Below are positions 42,854-50,932 of a DNA stretch of 64,000 nucleotides, in pieces. The stretch is from NCBI RefSeq assembly GCF_035634895.1, contig NZ_DASQCC010000035.1:1-64000 (forward strand). The letters are read 5' to 3'. This DNA is from Actinophytocola sp035634895 (GTDB lineage: Bacteria > Actinomycetota > Actinomycetes > Mycobacteriales > Pseudonocardiaceae). Made by a program: the position numbers and the translations under genes. The notes under the pieces were generated by a model. The model made no database searches. It worked only from the letters and a program-made list of their open reading frames with translations, and was not told the origin of the DNA. Position 1 is the first letter of the stretch, and each line of letters begins with the position of its first letter.

Positions 42854-43640
42854 AGGCGCGGGTGACCGCCGTGGGCACGTCGCCGGCCGCGAGCGCCGCG
42901 AGGTGGAGCGGGTTCGCCCCGCTCTCCGGGCAGGGCAGGAACATCGTGCCCAGCTGCGCGGCGACCGCACCGGCGGCGAGCACGGCGGCCACGTCCGCGC
43001 CGCCCGACAGCCCGCCCGTCGCCACGAGTGGCACGTCCACCGCGGCGGAGACCTTGCGCAGCAACGGGATCAGGCCCGTGTGGTCGATACCCTCGTTGGC
43101 GAAGGTCCCGCGGTGGGCGCCGGCCTCCTGGCCCTGCACGCAGAGCCCGTCGGCGCCGGCGGCGACCGCCTCGCGGGCCTCGTCCGCCGAGGTGACGGTC
43201 ACCAGGACCAGCGAGCCGTGCCCCTTGACCTCTGCGATCACCTCCCGTGACGGGCAGCCGAAGGTGAAGCTGACGACCGGCACGTTCGCCTCGTACAGCA
43301 CGTCGAGCTTGGCGTCCCAGTCGTCGTCCCCGCCGACGGGGTCGCCGAGCGGTACGCCGTACCGCTCGGCCTCCGCCCGGAGCCGTTCCGCGTACTCCGC
43401 GACCGCCGCCGCGTCCACACCGGACCGCTCGGGCACGAACACGTTGAGCCCGAACGGTTCGGCCGTCAGCTCGCGGGTCCTGGCGAGCTGGTCGCGGACG
43501 GTGTCCGCGGTCAGGTAACCGGCGGCGAGGAAGCCGAGGCCGCCGGCGTTCGACACCGCGGCCACCAGTTCCGGCGTCGACCCGCCACCCGCCATCGGCG
43601 CCTGCACGATCGGCTCGGGCAGCTCGTCGAGAATCGTCAT
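42600..43640 (-). CDS. Nitronate monooxygenase (2-nitropropane dioxygenase family)
   Basis: FMN TIM-barrel enzyme of 346 residues that oxidises alkyl nitronates such as propionate-3-nitronate. APMAGGGSTPELVAAVSNAG (about 14-33) is the N-terminal FMN motif. FGCPSREVIAEVKGHG, DGLCVQGQEAGAHRG with the catalytic His, and VPLVATGGLSGGADVAAVL follow. The ATG overlaps the pabAB stop by 4 bases (ATGA), so it belongs to the van operon's distal part. The last 250 bases overlap the convergent gene. Coupling to pabAB is unexpected; it may clear nitro compounds, or the grouping may be neutral. Confidence 0.9.
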   Translation of the reverse strand: MTILDELPEPIVQAPMAGGGSTPELVAAVSNAGGLGFLAAGYLTADTVRDQLARTRELTAEPFGLNVFVPERSGVDAAAVAEYAERLRAEAERYGVPLGDPVGGDDDWDAKLDVLYEANVPVVSFTFGCPSREVIAEVKGHGSLVLVTVTSADEAREAVAAGADGLCVQGQEAGAHRGTFANEGIDHTGLIPLLRKVSAAVDVPLVATGGLSGGADVAAVLAAGAVAAQLGTMFLPCPESGANPLHLAALAAGDVPTAVTRAFTGRPARGLVNRFLTAHSGAAPAAYPQVHQLTRDLRRAGDQEAMSLWAGQSYEFARPLPAAELVRELATGARSALAAAARRWPA

Positions 43641-45622
43641 CGTTCCTCCCCTGGGAACTCCTGGCCGGTCAGCCGGAGCAGCGGCGCGGCCTTGACCGCG
43701 GTTTCCGCGACCTCGTCGTCCGGTGTGGACAGCGCGATGATGGCACCGCCGACGCCGTAGGACACCCGGTCCTCCGACGCCACGACCGTGCGGATCACGA
43801 TGCTGAGGTCGGCGGCGCCGGACAGCGAGAAGTAGCCGAGCGCGCCGGAGTACACGCCCCGCGGCCCGCCCTCGAGCCGGTCGATGATCTCCATCGTGCG
43901 GAGCTTCGGCGCGCCGGTCATCGAGCCGCCCGGGAACGCGGCGCGGACGGCGTCGACGGCGGTGCGGTCCGGCCGCAGGCGCGCGCGGACCGTGCTGACC
44001 AGCTGGTGCGCGGTCGGATGCGTCTCGACGTCGAACAGCCCGTCCACGGTCACGCCGTCGACCGCCGCCACGCTGCCGAGGTCGTTGCGCACGAGATCGA
44101 CGATCATGAGGTTCTCGGCGCGGTCCTTGGTGGACTCGGTCAGCGCCCGTCGCAGGACGGCGTCCTCTGCCGGCGTGGCCCCACGGGGCCGGGTGCCCTT
44201 GATCGGCCTGGACTCGGCCATCCCGTCGGCCGTGACCAGGAGAAACCGTTCCGGCGACGCGGAGAGGACGCTCAGCTCGCCGAACCGGAGCAGGGCGCTG
44301 AACGGCTCCGGGTTGGCGTGGCGCAGGCGGCGGTAGGACGGCCAGGGGTCGAGCTTGCCGTCCGCGGTGAGCTGGTTGGTGAGGCACACCTCGTAGGTCT
44401 CGCCGGCGGTGATCTCCAGCTGGCAGGCGGCGATCAGGTCGAGGTAGGCGGCCCGGTCGTGGCGGAGGTGGAACGGCCCGAGGTCCGGCGCCGGCAGGTC
44501 GGTGGGCTGGTCGGTGAGGGTTTCCAGCACGGCGGCGACCTCGTCGAGCCAGCCGTCCGTGCCGTCGAGCGCCAGCAGGTGGACCTCGTCGTTGTCGTGG
44601 TCGAACACGACCGCCCGGTCGGCGAAGATCATGGCGGCGTCGGGGTGCTCGGCGCGGTGGGTGTGCCGCGCGCCGCACTCGGCCTTCAGCTCGTAGCCGA
44701 GGTAGCCGACCCAGCCGAGCGCGAAGCCGAACGGCAGGTCGGGCGGGGTGACCCGGTGCCGGGCGAGATCATCGGCGAGCCAGTCGAGGAAGCCACCGTG
44801 GACGGTCTGGTCGCCGTCGGCGCTGCGGACCGTGACCGTGCCGGTGGCGACGTCGGCGGTGGCGACCCGTGCGTGCGGTCCGCCGGCGTCGCCGAGGACG
44901 GAGAAGCTCCGCTGGTCGGCGCTGTCGAGCCAGAACGCGTAGTCGGCACCGGCGTAGAGCGTGTCGAACACGGTCTCGGCACCGGCTTTCGTCGTGACGC
45001 GCCGGTGGGTGATCGTCCGTGCCGGCGGTGTCCCGAGTACCTCGACCACCGGCCGGACCCGGGGTTGGCGGAGGAAGTTCGCGAGGAGCTGGTGCCCGTG
45101 CTCGGTGCGGATGGACTCGGGGTGGAACTGGACGCCCCACTGCGGCCGGTGGCGGTGCCCGACCGCCATGAGCACACCGTCGTCGCTGGTGGCGAGGGGT
45201 TCGAGGACGTCGGGCAGGCGTGTGACGGCGAGCGAGTGGTAGCGGACGGCGTCGAAGGGCGCCGGGAGGTTCGCGAAGAGGCCGGTGCCGTCGTGGTGGA
45301 CGGGTGAGGTCTGGCCGTGGCGGACGCGCGGGGCCGGGCCGATCGCGCCACCGTGGACGTGGCAGATGCCCTGGTGGCCGAGGCAGACACCGAGCAGCGG
45401 CACGGTGGCGGTGCGGATGACGTCGGCACAGACGCCGAAGTCGGCGGGCCGTTCCGGCCGGCCGGGACCCGGCGAGAGGATGACGTGGGTGTAGCCCTCG
45501 AGGTCGACAGCCTGGTCGTTGCGCACGACGACGGGCGCCACGCCGGTGACCGCGCCAACCAGGTGGCACAGGTTGTACGTGAACGAGTCGTAGTTGTCGA
45601 TGATCAACGTGCGCATAGCCAT
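43637..45622 (-). CDS. pabAB: Fused aminodeoxychorismate synthase (PabA-PabB)
   Basis: Protein of 661 residues. The N-terminal glutamine amidotransferase (about 1-190) has the catalytic Cys in GVCLGHQG and the His-Glu pair in FHPES. The C-terminal PabB half (about 205-655) has the diagnostic RPIKGTRPRGATPAED, with Lys where anthranilate synthase has Ala, so the product is 4-amino-4-deoxychorismate, the p-aminobenzoate precursor. Fused forms are common in actinobacteria and often belong to antibiotic pathways, though folate synthesis also uses them. No PabC lyase is adjacent. ATG 45616 is an alternative start two codons in. It lies 45 bases after the GNAT gene and is probably part of the van transcript. 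Confidence 0.94.
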   Translation of the reverse strand: MAMRTLIIDNYDSFTYNLCHLVGAVTGVAPVVVRNDQAVDLEGYTHVILSPGPGRPERPADFGVCADVIRTATVPLLGVCLGHQGICHVHGGAIGPAPRVRHGQTSPVHHDGTGLFANLPAPFDAVRYHSLAVTRLPDVLEPLATSDDGVLMAVGHRHRPQWGVQFHPESIRTEHGHQLLANFLRQPRVRPVVEVLGTPPARTITHRRVTTKAGAETVFDTLYAGADYAFWLDSADQRSFSVLGDAGGPHARVATADVATGTVTVRSADGDQTVHGGFLDWLADDLARHRVTPPDLPFGFALGWVGYLGYELKAECGARHTHRAEHPDAAMIFADRAVVFDHDNDEVHLLALDGTDGWLDEVAAVLETLTDQPTDLPAPDLGPFHLRHDRAAYLDLIAACQLEITAGETYEVCLTNQLTADGKLDPWPSYRRLRHANPEPFSALLRFGELSVLSASPERFLLVTADGMAESRPIKGTRPRGATPAEDAVLRRALTESTKDRAENLMIVDLVRNDLGSVAAVDGVTVDGLFDVETHPTAHQLVSTVRARLRPDRTAVDAVRAAFPGGSMTGAPKLRTMEIIDRLEGGPRGVYSGALGYFSLSGAADLSIVIRTVVASEDRVSYGVGGAIIALSTPDDEVAETAVKAAPLLRLTGQEFPGEER

Positions 45623-45667
45623 CTCGGAGCTTCACCGATGGCCGTCGCGGACGCAAGGCGTCATCCA

Positions 45668-46135
45668 TCACGTGGGGACCGGCGCTCGTCCGGCGGTCTC
45701 GTCGAGGTCGCGGAGGAACCGGGACGACTCTCCCGCTTGTTCGGTGTAGCCGCGGCGGCGGTAGAACTCGTGTGCGTCGTGACGGCGGCGCGCGCTGGTG
45801 ACCTCCATGTGCACGCAGCCATGACTCGCGGCGAACGACTCCGCCGCCGCCACGAGCTGACCGCCGACACCCGTGCGGCGGGCCCGGTCGGCGACGACCA
45901 GTGCCACGATCCGGCCCCACGAGCCGGTCCGTTCGAAGAACGGGCAGATGTGGACCGCGACGAGCCCGAGGAGGTCGCCGTCCGTCTCGGCCACATAGGC
46001 CGCGCTGGGCGGGTCATGCCGCCAGGCCTGGATCCGGGTCGCTGTCGTCGCGGTGTCGACCTGGGCGTAGCCCAACTGGTGCAGCAGATCGTTCACGGCC
46101 GCGGCGTCGGCGGTGCGTGCCAACCGTATCCGCAT
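45668..46135 (-). CDS. GNAT acetyltransferase
   Basis: Small N-acetyltransferase of 155 residues. The acetyl-CoA motif is IVALVVADRARRTGVGGQL (about 76-94), preceded by YVAETDGDLLGLVAVH. A third motif, HEFYRRRGYTEQAG, is at the C-terminus. It sits 7 bases downstream of vanX on the same strand, so it is co-transcribed with the vancomycin-resistance genes. Possible substrates include a cell-wall precursor, an aminoglycoside or a protein; the sequence does not decide. A GNAT in this position is not part of the canonical van set. Confidence 0.86.
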   Translation of the reverse strand: MRIRLARTADAAAVNDLLHQLGYAQVDTATTATRIQAWRHDPPSAAYVAETDGDLLGLVAVHICPFFERTGSWGRIVALVVADRARRTGVGGQLVAAAESFAASHGCVHMEVTSARRRHDAHEFYRRRGYTEQAGESSRFLRDLDETAGRAPVPT

Positions 46136-46142
46136 GGCTCGA

Positions 46143-46751
46143 CTACGCGATCGGGAAGTCGAAGTAGGTGTCCGGATAGGGTTCGTCCGTCAACGTGTAG
46201 TGCCACCACTCGTTGTCGTACCGGCGGAACCCGCAGTCCTCCATGATGGCGCGGAGGTGTCGGCGGTTTTCCGCCTCGACCGGCGTGATTCCCCGCGCGC
46301 CGTGATGTGAGACCGGATCCATCAGATCGTGGTCACCGCCCATGGGAACGAGTTCACCGGTGGCCAGGTGGTAGAGCGTCAGGTCGACGGTGCTGCCCCG
46401 GCTGTGGCCCGACCTGGCGGCCACGTATCCCTTCTCGAACATCGCGGGCCGGTCGATGTTCGGGTAGTGCCGTGACTTCGTCCGGCCGTCCTCCGGCTGC
46501 GCTGCCCAGCGCAGAAAGCAGTCCACCGCGCGTTGGGGACGGTATCCGTCCCAGAGAAGCAGGTCGAAGCCGAGGGACACGGCCCGCTCCTGGGCTCGGC
46601 CCAGGGCCGTACAGAGGGCCCTCGTGCCGACGATCCGATTCGCCACGTAGCCGTCCACCGGCTTGCCCGTGAAGTTGTCCCAGGTGGCGTACTTGGCGTC
46701 CCAGCGTATTCCGGGCACCAACTCGTCCACGAACACGAAGTCGTCGTTCAT
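46143..46751 (-). CDS. vanX: VanX D-Ala-D-Ala dipeptidase
   Basis: Zinc dipeptidase of 202 residues that hydrolyses D-Ala-D-Ala so that only D-Ala-D-Lac is built into peptidoglycan precursors. The zinc motif SGHSRGSTVDLTL (about 116-128) fits SxHxxGxxxD, and the catalytic Glu and third ligand are in NEWWHY (near 180-185). The opening FVFVDELVPGIRWDAKYATW matches VanX. The ATG overlaps the vanA stop by 4 bases. Length equals that of known VanX. All catalytic residues are intact, so glycopeptide resistance should be functional. Confidence 0.97.
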   Translation of the reverse strand: MNDDFVFVDELVPGIRWDAKYATWDNFTGKPVDGYVANRIVGTRALCTALGRAQERAVSLGFDLLLWDGYRPQRAVDCFLRWAAQPEDGRTKSRHYPNIDRPAMFEKGYVAARSGHSRGSTVDLTLYHLATGELVPMGGDHDLMDPVSHHGARGITPVEAENRRHLRAIMEDCGFRRYDNEWWHYTLTDEPYPDTYFDFPIA

Positions 46752-47788
46752 CGAGCCTTCCCCGTCAGGGCCAACGACACGAGCTGGTCGATCACCTCGG
46801 CGAGCGGCAGCCCCGCGGCCGCCATCATCCGCGGATAACGGCTGTACGACGTCAGGCCAGGAAAGGTGTTGACCTCGTTGAGAATCACCGTCCCGTCGTC
46901 CTTCAGGAACATGTCGACCCGGGCAAGCCCCCGGCAGCCCAGCGCGGCATAGATGGCTTTCGCCGTCCGCTGAACGACCAGGCGCGTCTCCACCGGAAGG
47001 TCGGCCGGAACGGTCACCGTCGAGTTCTCGGAACCGCTTTCCGGGTCTTCCTCCTGATGGATCTTGAAGAAGCCGTGGGAGAGACGGATCTGGTCCGGCT
47101 CACCCACCGTCAGGTCCGCATCGTTGCCCAGCACCGCGCAGCCCACCTCGCTGCCGGCGACGGCCTCCTCGATCAGCACCTTCAAGTCGAACCGCCTGGC
47201 GACCTCCACCGCACCGCGCAGGTCCTCTTTTCGAGAAACCTTGCTGACGCCGAAGGACGAGCCCGAACGGGCCGGCTTCACGAAGACGGGATAGGTGAGT
47301 TGGTCGGGATCGACGTCCTCGTTCGGCGTGACGGTCCAGAATTTCGGGGTGGCGGTTCCCGCGCTGCCGGCGACGATGTACGCGAGGGACTTGTCCATGC
47401 ACAGGGCGGAACTCTGGACGTCACAGCCCGCGTAGGGGATGCCGGAGAGCTCCAACAGGCCCTGTATCGCACCGTCTTCGCCGAGCTTGCCGTGCAGGAC
47501 GGGCAACACCACGTCCAGACCGATCGTTTCGTGTCGCCCCCGCTCCAGGACGAGCAGTCCGCGAACGCTTCTGTCCGGTGACAGCATGGCCGGCCGGCAG
47601 GGACCGTCCTCCCAGTCCGCGCCGGGGCCGTCACAGAGCTTCCAGGCACCGGTCCTCGTGATCCCGATCCAGAACGGTTCGTACTTCTCGGTGTCGAGGA
47701 CCTTCGCGACCTCCTGCGCGGACTTGACGGAGACGGGGTGCTCCTCGGAACAGCCCCCGAACATGATCCCGATCCTCAACCTATTCAT
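46748..47788 (-). CDS. vanA: VanA-type D-alanine-D-lactate ligase
   Basis: ATP-grasp ligase of 346 residues joining D-Ala to D-lactate. The opening IGIMFGGCSEEHPVSVKSAQ is the ligase signature. The omega-loop region FFKIHQEEDPESGSENS carries the His that favours D-lactate over D-Ala, as in VanA and producer ligases, rather than the Tyr of D-Ala-D-Ala ligases. CRGLARVDMFLKDDG and LNEVNTFPGLTSYSRYP hold Mg and product-binding residues. The start lies 8 bases inside the 3' end of vanH. The product supplies the depsipeptide that weakens vancomycin binding. Confidence 0.97.
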   Translation of the reverse strand: MNRLRIGIMFGGCSEEHPVSVKSAQEVAKVLDTEKYEPFWIGITRTGAWKLCDGPGADWEDGPCRPAMLSPDRSVRGLLVLERGRHETIGLDVVLPVLHGKLGEDGAIQGLLELSGIPYAGCDVQSSALCMDKSLAYIVAGSAGTATPKFWTVTPNEDVDPDQLTYPVFVKPARSGSSFGVSKVSRKEDLRGAVEVARRFDLKVLIEEAVAGSEVGCAVLGNDADLTVGEPDQIRLSHGFFKIHQEEDPESGSENSTVTVPADLPVETRLVVQRTAKAIYAALGCRGLARVDMFLKDDGTVILNEVNTFPGLTSYSRYPRMMAAAGLPLAEVIDQLVSLALTGKAR

Positions 47789-48830
47789 TCCGCTTCCCGC
47801 TTTCGAAGTTCAGGCAGTTGATGAGACTGTTTTCAACCGCGTCACGCAGGGCTTGGTCCGTGTAGTAGGCGGTGTGCGGACTGACGAGCGCATTCGGCAG
47901 CCGCTGTAGCCGTGACACCGGGATGCCTTCGAGAGGTCTGTCCCGGCAGTCGGCGTAGAAGATTCCTTCCTCGCCTTCGAGGACATCCAACGCCGCACCA
48001 CCCAACCGCCCACTTTCCAACGCCCAAACGAGGGCCTCGGTGTCAATGAGCGAACCCCGCGCGGTATTGATGACGAACGCACCGCGTTTCATCTTCTCGA
48101 TACGACGACGGTCCAGGAGGTGATGCGTGTCCGCGTTGAGCGGCGTGTGGAGCGTGACGATGTCGCTCTGCTCCAGCAGATCGTCGAGGGAGACGTAGTC
48201 GGCGGAGGTCCGCGGACAGATGTCGTAGGCCAACTTCTGGCAGCCGAAACCCCACAACCTGTCGATCACCGCCGCGCCGATGCGCCCCGTGCCGACCACC
48301 CCGACGGTCAGATCACGCAGTTCTCTCCCTGGCACGTCATGCAACCTGTAGTCCTGCACGTCCACACGACCAACAATGGATTTGGCGTTTCGCAGGACCA
48401 TCAGCATCAGCATCAGCGTGTAGTCGGCCACACTGTCCGGAGAATAAGCGACATTCTCGACAAGAACACCGACTCTCTCGGCATATCTCACATCGACATG
48501 GTCATACCCGATGCTTCTCGTGGAGATGTACCCGACGCCGGCGTCACGGAGCGCGAGAAGAGTGGCATTCGTAATCCGGGCCTTGTGACCAACACTGACA
48601 CACCGGTTTCCAAGCGCCAACTCGACGTTGGCCTCAGAAACCGCCGCCTCCGTGATCGTCGGCACCACGCCGAGGCGAGGCGCCAGCTCCCGAAAGAGGG
48701 CGGCCTCCTCCGGCCCACACCCATAAACCGTGATTCCCACGTCCGACACACCCGAGGAGGACGCGGACGCCGGCAATCCGGCACCGTGGGTCGCCGTACG
48801 CGCTGGTTCGCTGTAGGTCACGCCAGTCAT
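47781..48830 (-). CDS. vanH: VanH D-lactate dehydrogenase
   Basis: NAD(P)H-dependent D-2-hydroxyacid dehydrogenase of 349 residues that reduces pyruvate to D-lactate. The nucleotide motif is TVGVVGTGRIGAAVIDRL (about 173-190). The catalytic Arg lies in NTARGSLIDTEAL and the His in SPHTAYYTDQAL. The N-terminus MTGVTYSEPARTATHG is an extension also seen in producer VanH. ATG at 48830 was kept. It is first in the van operon. Its upstream region has a promoter and two inverted repeats instead of a nearby vanRS pair. Confidence 0.96.
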   Translation of the reverse strand: MTGVTYSEPARTATHGAGLPASASSSGVSDVGITVYGCGPEEAALFRELAPRLGVVPTITEAAVSEANVELALGNRCVSVGHKARITNATLLALRDAGVGYISTRSIGYDHVDVRYAERVGVLVENVAYSPDSVADYTLMLMLMVLRNAKSIVGRVDVQDYRLHDVPGRELRDLTVGVVGTGRIGAAVIDRLWGFGCQKLAYDICPRTSADYVSLDDLLEQSDIVTLHTPLNADTHHLLDRRRIEKMKRGAFVINTARGSLIDTEALVWALESGRLGGAALDVLEGEEGIFYADCRDRPLEGIPVSRLQRLPNALVSPHTAYYTDQALRDAVENSLINCLNFESGKRNE

Positions 48831-48846
48831 CCAAGACAGCGCGATG

Positions 48847-48909
48847 TTGCCGGCACGTATCCAGTTCCCGATACGCCGGCAATACAGCAGTCCTTGCCGC
48901 GCCCGGCAA
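48847..48909 (-). promoter_or_regulatory. vanH promoter with two inverted repeats
   Basis: On the minus strand TTGCCG-N17-TGTATT forms a candidate promoter starting near 48874. TTGCC-N6-GGCAA (48894-48909) covers its -35. TTGCCGGCACGTATC (48847-48861, plus strand) pairs with GATACGCCGGCAA (48870-48882) with one bulge, covering the start point. The shared TTGCCGG arms suggest repeated binding of one regulator. The second could also fold as an mRNA hairpin. Confidence 0.5.
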
Positions 48910-48926
48910 CTCCTAGCCCGTCAAGG

Positions 48927-49568
48927 TCACCCCGAACCGGACCGGCGCCGAAGCGCGTACCGAACGGCATCGGCACGAGAGTGAAACCCGGCCTTGGCAA
49001 ACAGATTGTTGATATGCGTCTTCACGGTTGCCTCACTGATCACCAACCGAGAGGCAATCTCCGGATTCCGCAGCCCATCCCCGATCAGCCCCAGGACCTC
49101 CCGCTCACGACCGGTCAGCCCGAAGGCCGCCGAATCCGGCTGCGGCACCGTCCGCGAAGCGAGAGCGAGCAGCCTTCGCTGCACCTCGGGAGAAAGCACG
49201 GTCTGCCCCTGAGCGGCGGCACGCACAGCCTGCAGGATCGTCTCGCGATCCGCCTCCTTGGTCAGATACCCGCTCGCCCCCGCCTGCAGCGCGGCCAGGA
49301 TCGACGAGTCGTCGTCGAAGGTCGTCAGGACGAGAACCGTTGTGGCCGGCCCCAATGCGTGGATCCGGCCGGTCGCCTCGACGCCGCCCATGACCGGCAT
49401 GTTGAGGTCCATCAGCAGCACGTCCGGCTGGTGCCGCGCCGCGGCCTCGACGGCTTCCGCGCCGTTGGTCGCGGTGGCCACGACACTCACGTCCGGGGCG
49501 AGGTCGAGCATCACCGCGAGTGCCTCGCGGACGGTCGCCTGATCGTCGGCGACCACCAGGGTGATCAT
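48927..49568 (-). CDS. NarL/FixJ-type response regulator
   Basis: Response regulator of 213 residues. The receiver domain (about 1-120) has the acidic pocket VVADDQ, the phospho-acceptor Asp in LLMDLNMP and the Lys in GYLTKEADRE. A LuxR-type helix-turn-helix follows (LTGREREVLGLIGDGLRNPE and VISEATVKTHINNL). It overlaps its partner kinase by 4 bases. It is a NarL-class regulator, not the OmpR class of VanR, so it is not the usual van regulator even though it ends 96 bases before vanH. It may control the divergent P450 operon or itself. Confidence 0.93.
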   Translation of the reverse strand: MITLVVADDQATVREALAVMLDLAPDVSVVATATNGAEAVEAAARHQPDVLLMDLNMPVMGGVEATGRIHALGPATTVLVLTTFDDDSSILAALQAGASGYLTKEADRETILQAVRAAAQGQTVLSPEVQRRLLALASRTVPQPDSAAFGLTGREREVLGLIGDGLRNPEIASRLVISEATVKTHINNLFAKAGFHSRADAVRYALRRRSGSG

Positions 49569-50689
49569 CGGGGCAGCTCCAGTTCCACGGTCCAGCCGCC
49601 GTCCCGGGCGGGCTCGGCCTGCAGGGTGCCGCCGAGCAGGGCGGCGCGTTCACGCATGCCGACCAGGCCGACGCCGGTGCCGCCGGCCAGCTCACCGTCG
49701 CGTTTCCCGGTGGCGGGCCCGTTGTGCACGGTCAGGGTGACGCGGTCGTCGGCGAAGGCCAGGCGCAGGGTGCGTGTCGCGCCCGGAGCGTACTTGGCCG
49801 TGTTGGTCAGGGCTTCCTGCGCCACGCGGACCACCGTGTGGGCCGCCTCGGCGCTGACCGGCGCGGCTTCGCCGTCGATCGCGAAGTCCACCGCGTTGTG
49901 CTCGGCGAGCCGGCTCAGCGTCTCCGGCAGTGGCAGCGTGTTCTCGCGCAGGGCATGCACTGCCCGGCGGGTTTCGCTGATGCTGTCGACCGCCATGGCG
50001 CGAGCGCGGCGGATGGCGGCGGTCGCCTCCTCGTCGGACCCGTTGGCACGCAGAGCGTCGGCCATGTCCAGTTGCAGCGCGATCCCGGACAGCGAGTGGC
50101 CGAGGACGTCGTGGATCTCGCGGGCGATGCGGCCGCGCTCCAGCAGGGCCGCCTCGCGTGCTTCGGACTCCCTCGCCCGCAGGGCCTCTCCGGCGGCGCG
50201 TTGCGCGTTGCGCAGGGCGTCGAGCCGGTTCCGGTTGGCGATGCCGCTGTAGACCGGCAGGCCCACGGTCAACGTCACCCACCACTGCCACTGCGGGGCG
50301 GCGGGCGCCAGGTGCCCGACGAGCAGGGTCGCGCCGGCCGCGACCAGCGCACCGGCCGCGGCCACCCCGGTGGCGGCCTTGCGCGAGACGAGACGCCCAC
50401 CGGCAGTGGCGGCGGCGATGTAGGGGAACACCACCGCGGTCGTCTCATGCGCGAGCGGGAGCAGCAGCGCGGCAAGCAGCATGTACGCGGTCATCGCGAC
50501 GAGCTGGCGACGTCCGGTCAACCACCGCCATGGCACCAGGACCCCGGCCGCGGCGATCGCGACCAGGACGAACAGGGGCAGCGTGACCGCCGGGAACACG
50601 ACGCCGCCGGGCCACCGGACGACGGTGACGACGATCGCGACGAGGACGAAGAACGGCAGGACCATCCCCTCCCGGAACCGGCCTTTCAT
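49565..50689 (-). CDS. Sensor histidine kinase (HisKA_3/NarX type)
   Basis: Membrane kinase of about 374 residues from ATG 50689; GTG 50713 is an alternative start adding 8 residues. Around five membrane helices fill residues 10-150, with little extracellular sequence, so it probably senses within or at the membrane. The dimerisation/phosphorylation site is RGRIAREIHDVLGHSLSGIA (about 185-204), and the ATPase domain has GTGVGLVGMRERAALLGG. It forms a two-component pair with the following gene. The intramembrane-sensing layout resembles kinases that respond to cell-envelope drugs. Confidence 0.9.
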   Translation of the reverse strand: MKGRFREGMVLPFFVLVAIVVTVVRWPGGVVFPAVTLPLFVLVAIAAAGVLVPWRWLTGRRQLVAMTAYMLLAALLLPLAHETTAVVFPYIAAATAGGRLVSRKAATGVAAAGALVAAGATLLVGHLAPAAPQWQWWVTLTVGLPVYSGIANRNRLDALRNAQRAAGEALRARESEAREAALLERGRIAREIHDVLGHSLSGIALQLDMADALRANGSDEEATAAIRRARAMAVDSISETRRAVHALRENTLPLPETLSRLAEHNAVDFAIDGEAAPVSAEAAHTVVRVAQEALTNTAKYAPGATRTLRLAFADDRVTLTVHNGPATGKRDGELAGGTGVGLVGMRERAALLGGTLQAEPARDGGWTVELELPR

Positions 50690-50713
50690 CGTGGTCGCCT
50701 CGAACCTGGTCAC

Positions 50714-50932
50714 ATCCGTCAAGGTACGGCCGACCGGAGCCGATGTCCTGCGGCAGGCGCCGTATCCCGGGTGGAGAACCCTTTCCACCCGAACCTACGG
50801 CGCTCGCCCCACGACGAGAAGCGGCCGGGTCCGTAACGTCGGCGGCGGTCAGCACAGGACGCGTTTCCCCGCGGAAATCCCTTTCCCGACAAGGGAACCG
50901 CGATCCCTCCACCAACAGCCCGGGGAGTACTC
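50714..50932. promoter_or_regulatory. Divergent promoter region with several inverted repeats
   Basis: GGGTGGA-N8-TCCACCC (50769-50790), TTTCC-N4-GGAAA (50864-50877) and TTCCC-N5-GGGAA (50883-50897) are candidate binding sites between the two-component genes and the P450 operon. No two of the three share an identical arm, though the last two are related. Either the neighbouring response regulator or a repressor could use them. Confidence 0.4.

Noticed and set aside
48927..50689. VanRS pair for the van operon
   Set aside because: The response regulator has a LuxR-type C-terminus and the kinase HisKA_3; VanR is OmpR-type and VanS has another kinase class.
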